Positions 1 to 9,989 of a stretch of 64,000 nt of DNA are shown here, one piece after another. This DNA is from Paenibacillus profundus (GTDB lineage: Bacteria; Bacillota; Bacilli; Paenibacillales; Paenibacillaceae). The stretch covers positions 60,671-124,670 of the forward strand of contig NZ_JAJNBZ010000019.1 of the NCBI RefSeq assembly GCF_021369635.1, in the 5' to 3' direction. The first letter of the stretch is position 1; each line of letters starts with the position of its first letter. A program made the position numbers and the translations under genes. Under the pieces are notes generated by a model, which worked only from the letters and a program-made list of their open reading frames with translations, made no database searches and was not told where the DNA came from.

Positions 1-1
1 A

Positions 2-193
2 AAAGAGATTGCAACCATGGCGGACGATTCTATCACAGAGGATGAAATCAGAGGCATCGCCATGATCGCGAACAGTGTGCTGCTGACCATTATTCTTGAA
101 AAAGTGAAAGCAGAATGTTTTGGGCATCCGGTTAGACTGGACATGAAAAAGGAATTGCTCGTTGAATTTTTGATTCGAATTTGGGGAAGATAG
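2..193 (+). CDS. C-terminal fragment of an unidentified protein
   Basis: The frame is open from the window edge to a TAG at 191-193 and encodes the last 63 residues of a protein, ending in LIRIWGR. It has an acidic segment followed by a mostly helical, hydrophobic stretch and a basic tail. That would fit the C-terminal helices of a TetR-type regulator, but no signature is visible and the family is not assigned. It ends 27 nt before the P-type ATPase start, so the two could be co-transcribed. Confidence 0.45.
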   Translation, partial: KEIATMADDSITEDEIRGIAMIANSVLLTIILEKVKAECFGHPVRLDMKKELLVEFLIRIWGR

Positions 194-220
194 ATTAACG
201 AAAAAAGAGAGGTGCATGCA

Positions 221-2878
221 ATGAATTGGATGGAGAGGAAACTGGAAGACATCTTTAAGACGCTTCAAACGAACAGAGAGAAAGGCCTAAGCAGTAAGCA
301 AGCATCGGAGATGCTTCAGAAAGAGGGCTATAATGAGTTTGAAGAAGAGAAGAAAGAGAGCATATGGGCGAAGCTACTGCATCAGTTATCAGAGGTTACG
401 ACGTTAATCCTGATCGCAGCGGCCATCATTTCCACTTATCTTGCGGTGACGGCGGGGCATGACTATGCAGAGCCTATCGTTATCATCGCCATCGTTGTAT
501 TGAATGCGGTGCTTGGCATCCGTCAGGAGCTTAGCGCGGAAAAGGCTTTAGATGCTCTTAAAAATATGAATACTCCTGTGGCAAAGGTTGTGCGTGATGG
601 AATATTGCAGCCAATCGATGCTAAAGAGCTCGTACCTGGTGATATTATCGTGGTCGAAGCTGGAGATATGGCTTCAGCCGATGCCCGTATTATAGAGAGT
701 TCCAACTTGCTTGTTGAGGAATCTGCCTTGACGGGTGAGAGCGTTCCATCGGAGAAAAATGAAAATGCAGAGGTGAAAGAATCCGCTCCTCTCGGAGATC
801 GAGTGAATATGCTCTTCTCTGGCTGCTTGGTCACCAATGGACGTGGCAGAGCGGTTGTCGTAGCAACGGGGATGGAGACAGAGATGGGAAAGATCGCTTC
901 CCTTCTCAACAATACGAAGAAGAGCAAGACTCCACTTCAGAATCGTCTCATGGAGCTTGGGAAGAAGCTAAGCGTCGTTGCTGTTGTATCCGGTGCGATT
1001 GTCTTCACGATTGGTCTCATGCATGGCGAGACGATGATGGAAATGTTGATGACGGCTGTATCCTTAGCGGTAGCTGCCGTGCCGGAGACGTTGCCTGTTA
1101 TCGTAACGATCACCCTTGCATTTGGCATTCAGAATATGGTGAAGAAAAATGCAATCATTCGCCGCATTCCAGCCGTAGAGGCACTTGGCAGCGCGTCGGT
1201 TATCTGTTCAGATAAGACGGGAACACTGACACAGAATCAGATGACGATTAAACAGATCTGGGCTGTATCTCATGAGCCGAAGGAAGACATTTCCGTATTT
1301 AATGACATAGAGATCGAGCTTGTAACGTTATTCAGCCTTGCAAGTAATGCATCCATTGAAGTAAAGGATGGCGAAGAAACGATTATCGGTGATCCAACCG
1401 AGTCCGCGATTATTCGTTTGATGCAGAATAAAGGGATGACAAAATCAGAGCTTGAAGCGAAGTATCCGCGTGTACATGAGCTTCCATTTGATTCTTCACG
1501 GAAGCTGATGACGACGGTACACCGTACAGCAGATGGCTACATCTCTATCACCAAGGGCGCATTCGACCGTATTCCGTTGGATCCAAATGCAGCATGCACG
1601 AATCAATATCAAGCACAGGCGAATCAAGTTCACGATCGATTCGCAGAGCAAGCCCTTCGAGTGCTTGCGCTGGGATACAAGCACTATGATGAGCTGCCTG
1701 AGAAGCTGGACGCAGAAGAGTTGGAGCAGGGTCTTCGCTTTGCTGGTCTCGTAGGGATGATTGATCCGCCGCGTCCGGAGAGTAAGGCTGCGGTACAAGC
1801 CGCTAAGGATGCAGGGATTAAGACGGTCATGATAACAGGAGACCATATGGCAACGGCGTCGGCCATTGCCCGTGAGATTGGCATTCTGGAAGAGGGCGAC
1901 CTCGCGATATCGGGTGCGGAGCTTGAGCGTATGTCGGATGAGGAGCTCACGCGAAAGGTTAAAGATATTGCAGTATACGGTCGTGTATCTCCAGAAGATA
2001 AGATTCGTATCGTACAAGCTTGGCAGGCTAATGAAGCTGTGGTAGCGATGACAGGCGACGGGGTCAATGACGCTCCTGCCTTGAAGGCTGCAGATGTCGG
2101 GACGGCAATGGGAATCACCGGTACAGATGTAGCGAAGAGCGCTTCGGACATGGTATTGACCGATGACAACTTCGCAACGATTGTCGATGCCGTTGGTGAA
2201 GGAAGACGTGTATACGAAAATATTCGCAAGACGATCTACTTTTTGCTAAGCTGTAACTTCTCTGAGATCATGATCATGATAATTGCTATTATGCTAGGTT
2301 GGGGAGCACCGGTAATCGCTATTCAATTGCTCTTGATTAACGTCGTAGCTGATGGTATCCCAGGCTTCTGCTTGAGCCGCGAGAAGATGGAGCCTGATAC
2401 AATGCGCCAGAAGCCAATAGCGAAGAATGCAGGCATATTCTCGAATGGTTTAGGCAAGAAGATTGCCCTTCAAGCAACGATTTACACGATCCTGACGTTA
2501 GTTGGCTTCTATGTAGGAAACTTTGTGCAAATCTCTGATCAAGTTGGACCGTCATATGAAGTAGGGCAGACGATGGCATTTGTCATCTTGGGCTGGTCCT
2601 CTGTCGTTCATATTTTCAATGTGCGAAGCAACACTTTGTCGATCTTCACAATCGGGTTCATGTCCAATCGTCCATTGTTCTGGTGTGCGATGTTGTCACT
2701 AGCTATCGTGTTTGGTGTAGCGGTTATCCCAGCGTTGATGGACATCTTCCATCTCGTACCGCTTAGCTTGACGCACTGGGCACTGATTACGGTTCTGTCC
2801 ATCTTCCCGCTTATCGCTGTCGAGCTTATGAAGCTAAGAAAGCGTGCGCAGCTAAGAGCGCAATCACAACCAATCTAA
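221..2878 (+). CDS. Cation-transporting P-type ATPase, calcium (P2A-like) type
   Basis: This 885-residue protein pumps cations, probably Ca2+ or Mn2+, across the cytoplasmic membrane using ATP. Visible motifs are the TGES actuator loop, the DKTGTLT phosphorylation motif with Asp331, GDPTE, the MITGDH and MTGDGVNDAPAL hinge motifs, and the transmembrane PETLP motif that replaces the usual PEGLP of calcium pumps. An N-terminal cation-ATPase domain and a C-terminal membrane bundle complete a full-length family member. I place the start at ATG 221 because AGAGAGG at 206-212 is spaced correctly for it; an in-frame GTG at 212 overlaps that ribosome binding site. A strong terminator follows, so it is the last gene of its unit. 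Ion specificity is inferred. Confidence 0.93.
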   Translation: MNWMERKLEDIFKTLQTNREKGLSSKQASEMLQKEGYNEFEEEKKESIWAKLLHQLSEVTTLILIAAAIISTYLAVTAGHDYAEPIVIIAIVVLNAVLGIRQELSAEKALDALKNMNTPVAKVVRDGILQPIDAKELVPGDIIVVEAGDMASADARIIESSNLLVEESALTGESVPSEKNENAEVKESAPLGDRVNMLFSGCLVTNGRGRAVVVATGMETEMGKIASLLNNTKKSKTPLQNRLMELGKKLSVVAVVSGAIVFTIGLMHGETMMEMLMTAVSLAVAAVPETLPVIVTITLAFGIQNMVKKNAIIRRIPAVEALGSASVICSDKTGTLTQNQMTIKQIWAVSHEPKEDISVFNDIEIELVTLFSLASNASIEVKDGEETIIGDPTESAIIRLMQNKGMTKSELEAKYPRVHELPFDSSRKLMTTVHRTADGYISITKGAFDRIPLDPNAACTNQYQAQANQVHDRFAEQALRVLALGYKHYDELPEKLDAEELEQGLRFAGLVGMIDPPRPESKAAVQAAKDAGIKTVMITGDHMATASAIAREIGILEEGDLAISGAELERMSDEELTRKVKDIAVYGRVSPEDKIRIVQAWQANEAVVAMTGDGVNDAPALKAADVGTAMGITGTDVAKSASDMVLTDDNFATIVDAVGEGRRVYENIRKTIYFLLSCNFSEIMIMIIAIMLGWGAPVIAIQLLLINVVADGIPGFCLSREKMEPDTMRQKPIAKNAGIFSNGLGKKIALQATIYTILTLVGFYVGNFVQISDQVGPSYEVGQTMAFVILGWSSVVHIFNVRSNTLSIFTIGFMSNRPLFWCAMLSLAIVFGVAVIPALMDIFHLVPLSLTHWALITVLSIFPLIAVELMKLRKRAQLRAQSQPI

Positions 2879-2963
2879 CTCGTTTCAACCGTAAAACCAT
2901 CGGATGGGCACAGTTATTGTGATCATAATCTCAGTTATTCCATGTGAATAATCATATTAACAG

Positions 2964-3000
2964 CCGTCTCTTGAATCGAATATTCAGGAGACGGTTTTTT
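2964..3000 (+). terminator. Rho-independent terminator after the P-type ATPase
   Basis: A 13-bp stem (CCGTCTCTTGAAT pairing with ATTCAGGAGACGG, one G-U wobble) with a 5-nt loop is followed by six T residues. Confidence 0.9.
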
Positions 3001-3053
3001 ATGTGCTGCGAATGACGGCTTTTTGAAAAAAAGAGGGATTTCCCCTTATAGAA

Positions 3054-3447
3054 ATGAAAATGGTTCCCTTTCATAATGAGTGTATAAGAATAGACAAATC
3101 ATTGATTCCCGAGGAAAAGGATCGTACATGGGAGAACATGTATCGCGGGCGATGGTCGCACGATAAAGTCGTACGTACTACGCACGGCGTCAATTGTACG
3201 GGATCCTGCAGTTGGAAGGTATTTGTGAAGAACGGAATTATTACATGGGAAAATCAGCAGATAGATTATCCATCATGCGGTCCGGATATGCCTGAATTTG
3301 AACCGCGCGGTTGCCCGCGCGGCGCTTCGATCGCGTGGGGCAATGCGTTGATCGTTCTCCCGGGCGGATCCACGGGAATGAAGCAGACGCGAAGTGGACG
3401 TACTTTTATTAGGGGTTGAGGAAGGGCCTGCGGAGTGGGTACTATGA
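3054..3447 (+). pseudogene. narG 5' end fused to moeA 3' end (deletion remnant)
   Basis: The first ~90 codons match the N-terminus of respiratory nitrate reductase alpha subunit NarG: MYRGRW, then HGVNCTGSCSW, the Fe-S cluster ligand region, and PEFEPRGCPRGAS. The frame then changes abruptly into GNALIVLPGGSTGM, which resembles C-terminal domain IV of the molybdopterin molybdenumtransferase MoeA. One further frameshift later the MoeA-like tail VDVLLLGVEEGPAEWVL ends at a TGA (3445-3447) overlapping the mobB ATG. The simplest reading is a deletion running from inside narG into moeA that removed the rest of the nar operon. No functional product is expected. Confidence 0.82.
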
Positions 3448-3930
3448 AAATATTGCAGGTAGTAGGCTATAAAAATTGCGGGAAAACGACACGGTTCGAA
3501 AAGTGGATTCAATTCCTGGTTAACCCGAGGTTTGCGTGTCTCGGTGATTAAACATCATGGACGCGGCGGACCGCTCTCCATGCCGTCTGCAGACACAGAC
3601 AGTATGAAGTTCCTGTCTCAGGGAGCTTAAGCTCTATCGCAGTTGGCGACGGTATGGTTCAGATGCATATGCATATGGAGGGCGGGCCTGAGCTTCAAGA
3701 ATTAATCATGTTAGCTGCGTTAGCCAAGCCACACATTATTTTCGTAGAGGGATTTAAGGAAGCGCTGGAGCCCAAAGTGGTCATTGTACGCACGAAGGAA
3801 AAATGGGATTGGTTGCAGAAAGTATCGAATATCATTCATACTTGTCTTGGCATATAAGGATGCGGATATCGATCGGGACGAAGATATAACGGTGCTGGGC
3901 AACCAGGATGAAGCTTGTATAGATGAATGA
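3444..3930 (+). pseudogene. mobB: mobB, molybdopterin-guanine dinucleotide biosynthesis adapter, frameshifted
   Basis: The ATG at 3444 begins MKILQVVGYKNCGKTT, the Walker A region of MobB, a GTP-binding partner of MobA in making the guanine-dinucleotide form of the molybdenum cofactor. The reading frame is broken at least three times. SVIKHHGRGGPLSM lies in a second frame, AVGDGMVQMHMHMEGGPELQ with VEGFKEALEPKVVIVRT in another, and the C-terminal part ends at TGA 3928-3930. Gene order moeA-mobB-moaE-moaA with an ATGA overlap shows a former cofactor operon. Confidence 0.82.
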
Positions 3931-3959
3931 TGTTAGACTATTTAGAAGGTGAGCGTTAA

Positions 3960-4160
3960 ATGAAGCAATACGAGATTATCGACGGCCCCCTGAATATTCA
4001 TTATGTTATGGAATTTGTACTGCATCCAGGTGCAGGCGCTGTGACTATGTTTACGGGTCATGTACGAGAGTGGACACAAGGTGTGAGAACGTTATACTTG
4101 GCTTATGAGGCCTATGTGCCGATGGCGGAAAAGAAACGCGCAAGGGTCAATACAGTGTAA
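3960..4160 (+). pseudogene. moaE: moaE remnant, molybdopterin synthase large subunit
   Basis: A good ribosome binding site (AAGGTGAG) precedes ATG 3960. The N-terminal ~55 residues match MoaE: EIIDGPLNIHYVMEFVLHPG, then VTMFTGHVREWTQG and LAYEAYVPMAEKK. The frame ends after 66 codons, whereas MoaE is normally about 150 residues, so the catalytic C-terminal half is missing. A 32-codon frame at 4160-4258 (MRLLAQVDVRWVQG...) follows, which I could not identify; it may be the far side of the deletion. Molybdopterin synthase would not be made from this locus. Confidence 0.75.
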
Positions 4161-4283
4161 TGAGATTATTGGCACAAGTTGATGTGCGCTGGGTTCAGGG
4201 AAGCAAGTTAACCGTGAACTCCGGCCATGTGTTTCAAAATATGAATACGCCGGAATAGCATGAAGAGAGAGGGAGGCTGTAAT

Positions 4284-5300
4284 ATGACCATAGAACCCAT
4301 GCGTGATCAGTTGCGCCGACCGATACGCGATTTGCGCATTTCAGTCACCGATCGCTGCAATTTTCGATGCACATATTGCATGCCGAAGGAAATTTTCGGT
4401 CATGACTTTATGTTCTTACCGAAAAATGAGCTGCTGACCTTTGAAGAGATCTGCCGCGTGGCACAACTATTCGCTTCTCTCGGTGTGAAGAAGATTCGTT
4501 TAACTGGCGGCGAACCTTTATTGCGAAGCGATTTACCGGTATTAGTGGAGATGCTTGTTCATATTGACGGGATCGAGGATATCGGATTGACCACCAATGG
4601 TCTTCTCCTAAAGCAGTACGCCCAGCAATTATATGATAAAGGTCTGCGCAGATTGAACATTAGCTTGGATGCGCTGGATCCGGATCTTTTCGCACATATG
4701 AATGGGCGTGGGATTAAACCTGCTGCTATATTGGAAAATATTGAGCATGCGAGAAAAATAGGCTTCAAAATTAAAGTGAACATGGTTGTGCAAAAAGGTG
4801 TAAACGAGCAAGAAATCCTGCCTATGGCAGCCTATTTCAAAGAACAGGGAATCACGCTCTGTTTTATTGAATTCATGGATGTAGGGAACGACAATGACTG
4901 GAGCTTTGAGCGTGTTGTCACCAAAAAGGAGATTTATGAACGACTGTGCGCTACCTACGAATTGGAACCTTTAGAGCCCCATTACTATGGGGAGGTTGCA
5001 CAACGATATCGATACACAGACTGTAAAGCCGAGATTGGCTTTATTACCTCCGTATCGGAGTCGTTCTGTTCGACATGTACGCGTGCGCGGTTGTCATCGG
5101 AGGGGAAATTTTATACCTGTCTGTTCGCTTCGCAGGGATTTGACTTGCGAGAACTGATTCGCGGAGGTGTGGCGGACCATGAAATCCTTGCCGCTATTCG
5201 CGGTTTGTGGGAGAAGCGGAATGACCGCTATTCGGATGAACGTACCGAACAGACGGCGATACAGCGAAAAAAAATAAACATGTCCTATATTGGCGGGTAG
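4284..5300 (+). CDS. moaA: GTP 3',8-cyclase MoaA (molybdenum cofactor biosynthesis)
   Basis: This radical-SAM enzyme converts GTP to the cyclic intermediate of the first step of molybdenum cofactor synthesis. The 338-residue protein has the CxxxCxxC cluster motif (Cys25, Cys29, Cys32 in [12 protein letters not shown]), the SAM-binding LTGGEPLL, and the second Fe-S cluster cysteines in [19 protein letters not shown]. It ends in the typical C-terminal Gly-Gly. ATG 4284 is chosen because GAGGGAGG lies 8 nt upstream; an in-frame ATG at 4260 lacks a site. It appears intact although its neighbours narG, moeA, mobB and moaE are all broken, so it may be recently orphaned or serve cofactor genes elsewhere. 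Confidence 0.93.
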   Translation: MTIEPMRDQLRRPIRDLRISVTDRCNFRCTYCMPKEIFGHDFMFLPKNELLTFEEICRVAQLFASLGVKKIRLTGGEPLLRSDLPVLVEMLVHIDGIEDIGLTTNGLLLKQYAQQLYDKGLRRLNISLDALDPDLFAHMNGRGIKPAAILENIEHARKIGFKIKVNMVVQKGVNEQEILPMAAYFKEQGITLCFIEFMDVGNDNDWSFERVVTKKEIYERLCATYELEPLEPHYYGEVAQRYRYTDCKAEIGFITSVSESFCSTCTRARLSSEGKFYTCLFASQGFDLRELIRGGVADHEILAAIRGLWEKRNDRYSDERTEQTAIQRKKINMSYIGG

Positions 5301-5503
5301 AAGAGGTTGCTCAATAAGTCATCTTTTGATCACGAAGTGTTTCAAGGAAAGAGAAGCTTCGGCGGCTACGGTCGTCATTCAGGTTGAAAGCAAGGAGAAG
5401 GGACTAACCCATGCAGGCCATCTATAATCATAACGGAAATACATCCTCGATTATAGACTTCCATGCACGGGTCAGCCCTGATAGATACAGCTTCGTCTTT
5501 CTA

Positions 5504-8500
5504 TTATTCTACAAGCTTCCAGGACTCATCGCTTCCCGGAATGCTCTGTGTCCACCACTTGGCTTGATAGAGTGTGCCTTCATAGCGGACTAAGTCGCCT
5601 TCTACATACACAGAGCCCGGCACGTAATCCACACTGCCATCTTCATTTGGGATGACTTCTTTTTTCCATGCTTGCGAGGTATCTGGCGCTTCTCCTCGTA
5701 CCCACCATTTAGCCGTGTATTTGTCTCCTTTGTAGATGACAGAATCACCTTCGTAGTAGATCTTCTTCGGATCATACGTATCTGTAAGTCCATCGATAAC
5801 GGTAATCTGGCGCTCCGCAGAGGCTTGCAGGCCTTGGCTGTCTTCTACGGTGTATACCAACTCATATGTTCCTGGAGCAGAGGAATCAACCGTTCCTTCG
5901 ATCACGATGCGATCGGTCAGGTCGCCATCCTCTTCATCCGTAGCGGTAACCCCTTCTCTCGGATCGAAATGATCGCCAACAAGAATCGTTTTATCCGTTG
6001 CGCCATGAATCACAGGCTTGTTGTTAATCTTTTCTGCAACGGTGATAGTACGTTCAGCAACCGCTTGCTGCCCTTGACTGTTCTCTACGGTGTACACCAG
6101 CTTATATGCTCCTGGAGTAGAGGAATCAACCGTTCCTTCGATCACGATGCGATCGGTGAGGTCGCCGTCCGTTTTGTCCGTAGCGGTAACTCCTTCTCTC
6201 GGATCGAATTGCTCGCCAACGAAAATCGTTTTATCCGTTGCGCCATGAATCACGGGTTTTGAAGCTACCGGGGGGGTGCTTCCATTTCCGAATGTTTTGA
6301 AAATATCGGTAAATTGATATTGCGCTGTAACACCAATATTATTTTCTAGCATCGCATCCCGGTTTATGGACCAGAAGGAGGTCATGGCCAACCCTTTGTC
6401 GATCGCATGATCCACAACCCATTGCGACCATTCTGTCGTAAAGATCGGATGAGCCTCGCCCTCAAAGCCAATAGATGGCGTTGTTCCGATGATTCCATAA
6501 GCCTCTTGCTCGGTTAGATCCATGTTTGCAAATTGCTTGAAGTATTGCTTCACTTGATTCTTCGTCGAATCGACGGCTCTCAAAGAAGCGGCTCCATAGT
6601 TTTCACCAGGTAGGAGTGTTCCGTTTCCATAGCACATCGTCATAATGTTCACGACTTTGACATCCACGCCGGCAGACAAGTAAGCTTCCAACACATCCAA
6701 TTGAACGGAAGTCAGACCGCTTGGCAGTACAGGGAGTGTTAATACGATATCGACTCCCGTTGCATCTTGCAGCTTCTTAATCGCCTTCGCATTGGCGATA
6801 TTCAGGGCTTTGTTCTGAGCGCCGCCCTCAATATCTAGGTCTAATCTGGTCAGTCCATAGCCTTGAACAAGCTCCATATACGTATTGAAGAGCGTATCTG
6901 TATCTTGAGTCACTTCCCAGAACGTAACGCCGTTCAAACCGCCTAGCGAGATCGTGACATCGCCGCCCATCTCGCGCAGTTCCCGGATAGACTGCTTAAT
7001 TCCTTGATATTGGGCGTTGTCTGCATTCTTTTCATTCAGGACAGAGTATCCTCCCCAGCCCCATTGCACTTTACCGTCAACGATTTGCTTCGAGATGGAT
7101 TGAATAAAGCCGAGATTGAAGAATTTCACGCCTGTATCCTCTGAAATTCTGACGAGGTTAGGCGCACCGTTGTTGGAATAGCCTGGCTTAGTAACCCATG
7201 CAACCATATCCATGAACGGAGAATTGACTTGCTTCGGCCACTCGATTCCTTCACCAACCCCAAAGTTATACTCTGGAGATACCGCCGCTTCGACAACCGT
7301 AATCGTGCGAGCTTTTTCTGCCGTTAATCCTTGTGAATCCGTTACGGAATACGTCAGCTGATACTTGCCAGCCAGATTGGTGTTTACTTCTCCCGTCACT
7401 GCAATGCGCGACGTTAAATCTCCGTCTTCCACGTCCGTAGCGGTTACGCCGGCCAGCTTATCGAACACGTCGCCGACTTGAATCGTGTGGTCCGATACGC
7501 CATGCAATACAGGCGCTTGATTCTTGCCTGGAGTCTCATCGCCCAGAATGAATTGTCTATTCATTTCCGGGCTGTTATTCGATACCCGCTGAACAAGTTC
7601 CATGCTTGCAATCTCGGCATCTCCCTTAAGTTTGAACGTATAGGATCTGCCAGGTTCAATCGTTTTGGCGTCATAAACCGATTTCAAATCGACGACCGTA
7701 TAACCGTTCTCATTGGTTACGGTTCCTGCCAAATAATCGCCGGAAGTCAACGGTCCATCGGCTTGGATGTAAAGCTTCGGCAGCTTAAGCGTTTTTGTGC
7801 CTCTTTCCACGGCTCTCAATACTTGATTCGATTCGGTCAAAGACTCGTTATTGACGAGGGTAATTTCATACCCTTTATTGTCGCCCCAAGGCTCTGTATA
7901 CGGTTTCATAGCAGCCGTCACGTCCAGCTTGGCATATTGGATCTCATGTGTTTTCAACGGCTGACTTCCAAAGAGGCCTTCTTTCGTCGCCTTTGTTAAT
8001 TTGTCACGCTTGGCAGGGTTCGTAGTAGGGGCATCATTGGCAGCCATCCAAGCAATGACGCCGCCTAAACCGTGCGCAAGCACATATTTCGTTTTCTCTT
8101 GAATGGATTTTTCATTGTCATACGTGTAGAATACGCCAGTTGTGTCATCATACAGATAGGGAGCTTTTGCAAAATCATCCCAGTATTCTTTGAGATTCGG
8201 GTATGTGGCCTTCAACTTGTCGAGATTGCGATAAGACCAAGTCCCTGTTCGGCGGCCGCCGTCCCCAAGGACGAGAGGGGATTCGCCAACCGCGCCGCGG
8301 GATGGAGTGTAATCCGCATCCTTGGCAGATAGTGCGGCTTCACCGAATAGTCCCGGATGATTCGGGTCGGAGCCTTGCGACACTTTATCCCAGCCGCGAG
8401 TATAGTAAGCCGCTCCGATGACAATCTTGCTCGGCTCGGCACCTTGCTGAATCAAATAGTTCACGCTCTCGTCAATGGATAGATTGTTGCCGGTGAGCGG

Positions 8501-9382
8501 GTCATTTGGATTCGGATACAAGCCGGTGTGATGGCCGCTTACCTCATCCCATGCGCCGCGCATGTCATAAGTCATGATATTGGCAAAATCTACAATGTTA
8601 AATAACTTAGGCACATCAATGCCGATATCAATCTTCTTTTTGGGAGCGGGCAGGGCAACAGTCAGTTCATACGCTTTACCAAGCTCGGCTCCTTGTTTAT
8701 TCAATGCGTTTTTCAAGTCTTGCAGGAGCAAAATATAATTATTTTTATCCTCCGGCGTGGCGTATTTCGTGCCTTCATCGTTTTTATTATCGACCAGATC
8801 TGGCTGGCGAACTTCAGCCGGGAACTCCCAGTCCACATCCACGAAGTCCATGTTCGTGTATTTGATGAACTTCATTACATTCTGAACCAGATTCGCCCGC
8901 TTCGAAGCATCTGCCGTTACAACGGAGAAGTCGCCTGATTTGGACCATCCGCCAAGAGAGATGCCGATTTTCAGATTCGGATTTTCTGCGCGCAATTGCT
9001 GCAGGGCGATAAGTGCGCCGGCATTGGCTGCGTCCCACTGTACGCCATCCTGACCTACAGGCGCGCCCACAGCTGCATCTTTGTCCGTAAAGACGAGATT
9101 GCCTTGGGCATCAAAATCGAGGAACGCATAGTTCAAGTGGGTTAATTGATCCGCGGGAATATCCTTGGGATAAAAGTTCCCTTGTCCTCCCCAGATCGAC
9201 CAATCGCCATAATACATGACATTACGGATTTCCTTTGTCGAGTTCTGCTTCACAACAGGTTCCTTTGCTGCGGGAACAGTCGTTCCTGCATAGGCTGGCG
9301 CCAATGAAGATACGAACATCATGATGGTCATCACCGTCATTGCGAATAACCTTCGGGCACTCTGCTTTCTCCTTGTCTTCAT
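5504..9382 (-). CDS. Large secreted multidomain chitinase with two GH18 domains
   Basis: The 1292-residue exoenzyme hydrolyses beta-1,4-linked N-acetylglucosamine. A signal peptide (basic start, hydrophobic core, cleavage near AYAG at ~32) is followed by GH18 domain one (~50-470). Its catalytic motif DFVDVDWE has the acid Glu186 and completes DxxDxDxE. A beta-rich accessory region (~470-620), a DUF5011-type Ig-like domain (~625-710) and a second GH18 domain (~715-1020) come next. In the second domain TRLDLDIE keeps Glu852 but has Thr for the first Asp. Two more near-identical Ig-like repeats and two short CBM5/12-type aromatic repeats (KWWVRGEAPDTS, KWWTQSIPGSDE) end the protein. Start: GGAAGT 9 nt upstream. 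A -10 box TATAAT lies at 9406-9411 (minus strand). Confidence 0.95.
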   Translation of the reverse strand: MKTRRKQSARRLFAMTVMTIMMFVSSLAPAYAGTTVPAAKEPVVKQNSTKEIRNVMYYGDWSIWGGQGNFYPKDIPADQLTHLNYAFLDFDAQGNLVFTDKDAAVGAPVGQDGVQWDAANAGALIALQQLRAENPNLKIGISLGGWSKSGDFSVVTADASKRANLVQNVMKFIKYTNMDFVDVDWEFPAEVRQPDLVDNKNDEGTKYATPEDKNNYILLLQDLKNALNKQGAELGKAYELTVALPAPKKKIDIGIDVPKLFNIVDFANIMTYDMRGAWDEVSGHHTGLYPNPNDPLTGNNLSIDESVNYLIQQGAEPSKIVIGAAYYTRGWDKVSQGSDPNHPGLFGEAALSAKDADYTPSRGAVGESPLVLGDGGRRTGTWSYRNLDKLKATYPNLKEYWDDFAKAPYLYDDTTGVFYTYDNEKSIQEKTKYVLAHGLGGVIAWMAANDAPTTNPAKRDKLTKATKEGLFGSQPLKTHEIQYAKLDVTAAMKPYTEPWGDNKGYEITLVNNESLTESNQVLRAVERGTKTLKLPKLYIQADGPLTSGDYLAGTVTNENGYTVVDLKSVYDAKTIEPGRSYTFKLKGDAEIASMELVQRVSNNSPEMNRQFILGDETPGKNQAPVLHGVSDHTIQVGDVFDKLAGVTATDVEDGDLTSRIAVTGEVNTNLAGKYQLTYSVTDSQGLTAEKARTITVVEAAVSPEYNFGVGEGIEWPKQVNSPFMDMVAWVTKPGYSNNGAPNLVRISEDTGVKFFNLGFIQSISKQIVDGKVQWGWGGYSVLNEKNADNAQYQGIKQSIRELREMGGDVTISLGGLNGVTFWEVTQDTDTLFNTYMELVQGYGLTRLDLDIEGGAQNKALNIANAKAIKKLQDATGVDIVLTLPVLPSGLTSVQLDVLEAYLSAGVDVKVVNIMTMCYGNGTLLPGENYGAASLRAVDSTKNQVKQYFKQFANMDLTEQEAYGIIGTTPSIGFEGEAHPIFTTEWSQWVVDHAIDKGLAMTSFWSINRDAMLENNIGVTAQYQFTDIFKTFGNGSTPPVASKPVIHGATDKTIFVGEQFDPREGVTATDKTDGDLTDRIVIEGTVDSSTPGAYKLVYTVENSQGQQAVAERTITVAEKINNKPVIHGATDKTILVGDHFDPREGVTATDEEDGDLTDRIVIEGTVDSSAPGTYELVYTVEDSQGLQASAERQITVIDGLTDTYDPKKIYYEGDSVIYKGDKYTAKWWVRGEAPDTSQAWKKEVIPNEDGSVDYVPGSVYVEGDLVRYEGTLYQAKWWTQSIPGSDESWKLVE

Positions 9383-9585
9383 CCGTGTTCACTTCCTATC
9401 AATGTATTATATTAATAGGCAGCTAGGGTGTTTCTTACTATGAGCAATTCATAAATAACGCATACGACTAATAGGGAGTGGATTCTATTAATCGGCAACT
9501 GGCTGGCATAGAATTTCTTCTTTAGCCCCTTTAGCTTTGCGTCACTAGATTTCCCTAGCTTTGCCTAGTAATACCTCAAAAGAAA

Positions 9586-9600
9586 TGCATGCGCTTTCAT
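9586..9600 (-). promoter_or_regulatory. Catabolite responsive element (cre) candidate upstream of the chitinase
   Basis: On the minus strand ATGAAAGCGCATGCA fits the loose cre consensus WTGNAANCGNWNNCW at every fixed position. It lies about 200 nt upstream of the chitinase start, further than most repression sites, so CcpA control is plausible but not certain. I see no gene in the stretch 9383-10047 that contains it. Confidence 0.45.
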
Positions 9601-9989
9601 TTTCGAACTTCACAGGTGGAAATAATGTTTTGACTATTCATTCTGTATGCAGAACGATGCCTGTTTGTATCGTTTAATATACAGTAAATTCTCGCTTATT
9701 TAATGGGACTTAAGAATTAATTGTGAAAGGTGGCACATAGTTCGATTTTATTATTCATTTGAAATGCCAGACATGATAAAACGGCTGTGATAAGGGAGTT
9801 CATTTTTATGCCAGATGCTTGGTGTTGTGTATCAGCCCAGTAACTGTGCCATTCTCTTTGCATTCCTTGTTATGCATTTTTACATATTTTAGGTGTGTAA
9901 AAGGATTTGAGTAATAGGTCATAGGAAGGAGGTGAGGATACAATATACACCATAAAATGGTGTGAATTAACTAGTGGTTTTGCTTTGTA

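Noticed and set aside
5301..5400. GGTTGCTCAATAAGTC after moaA as an IS terminal repeat
   Set aside because: It resembles ends of some IS elements, but no partner repeat or transposase remnant is seen here.
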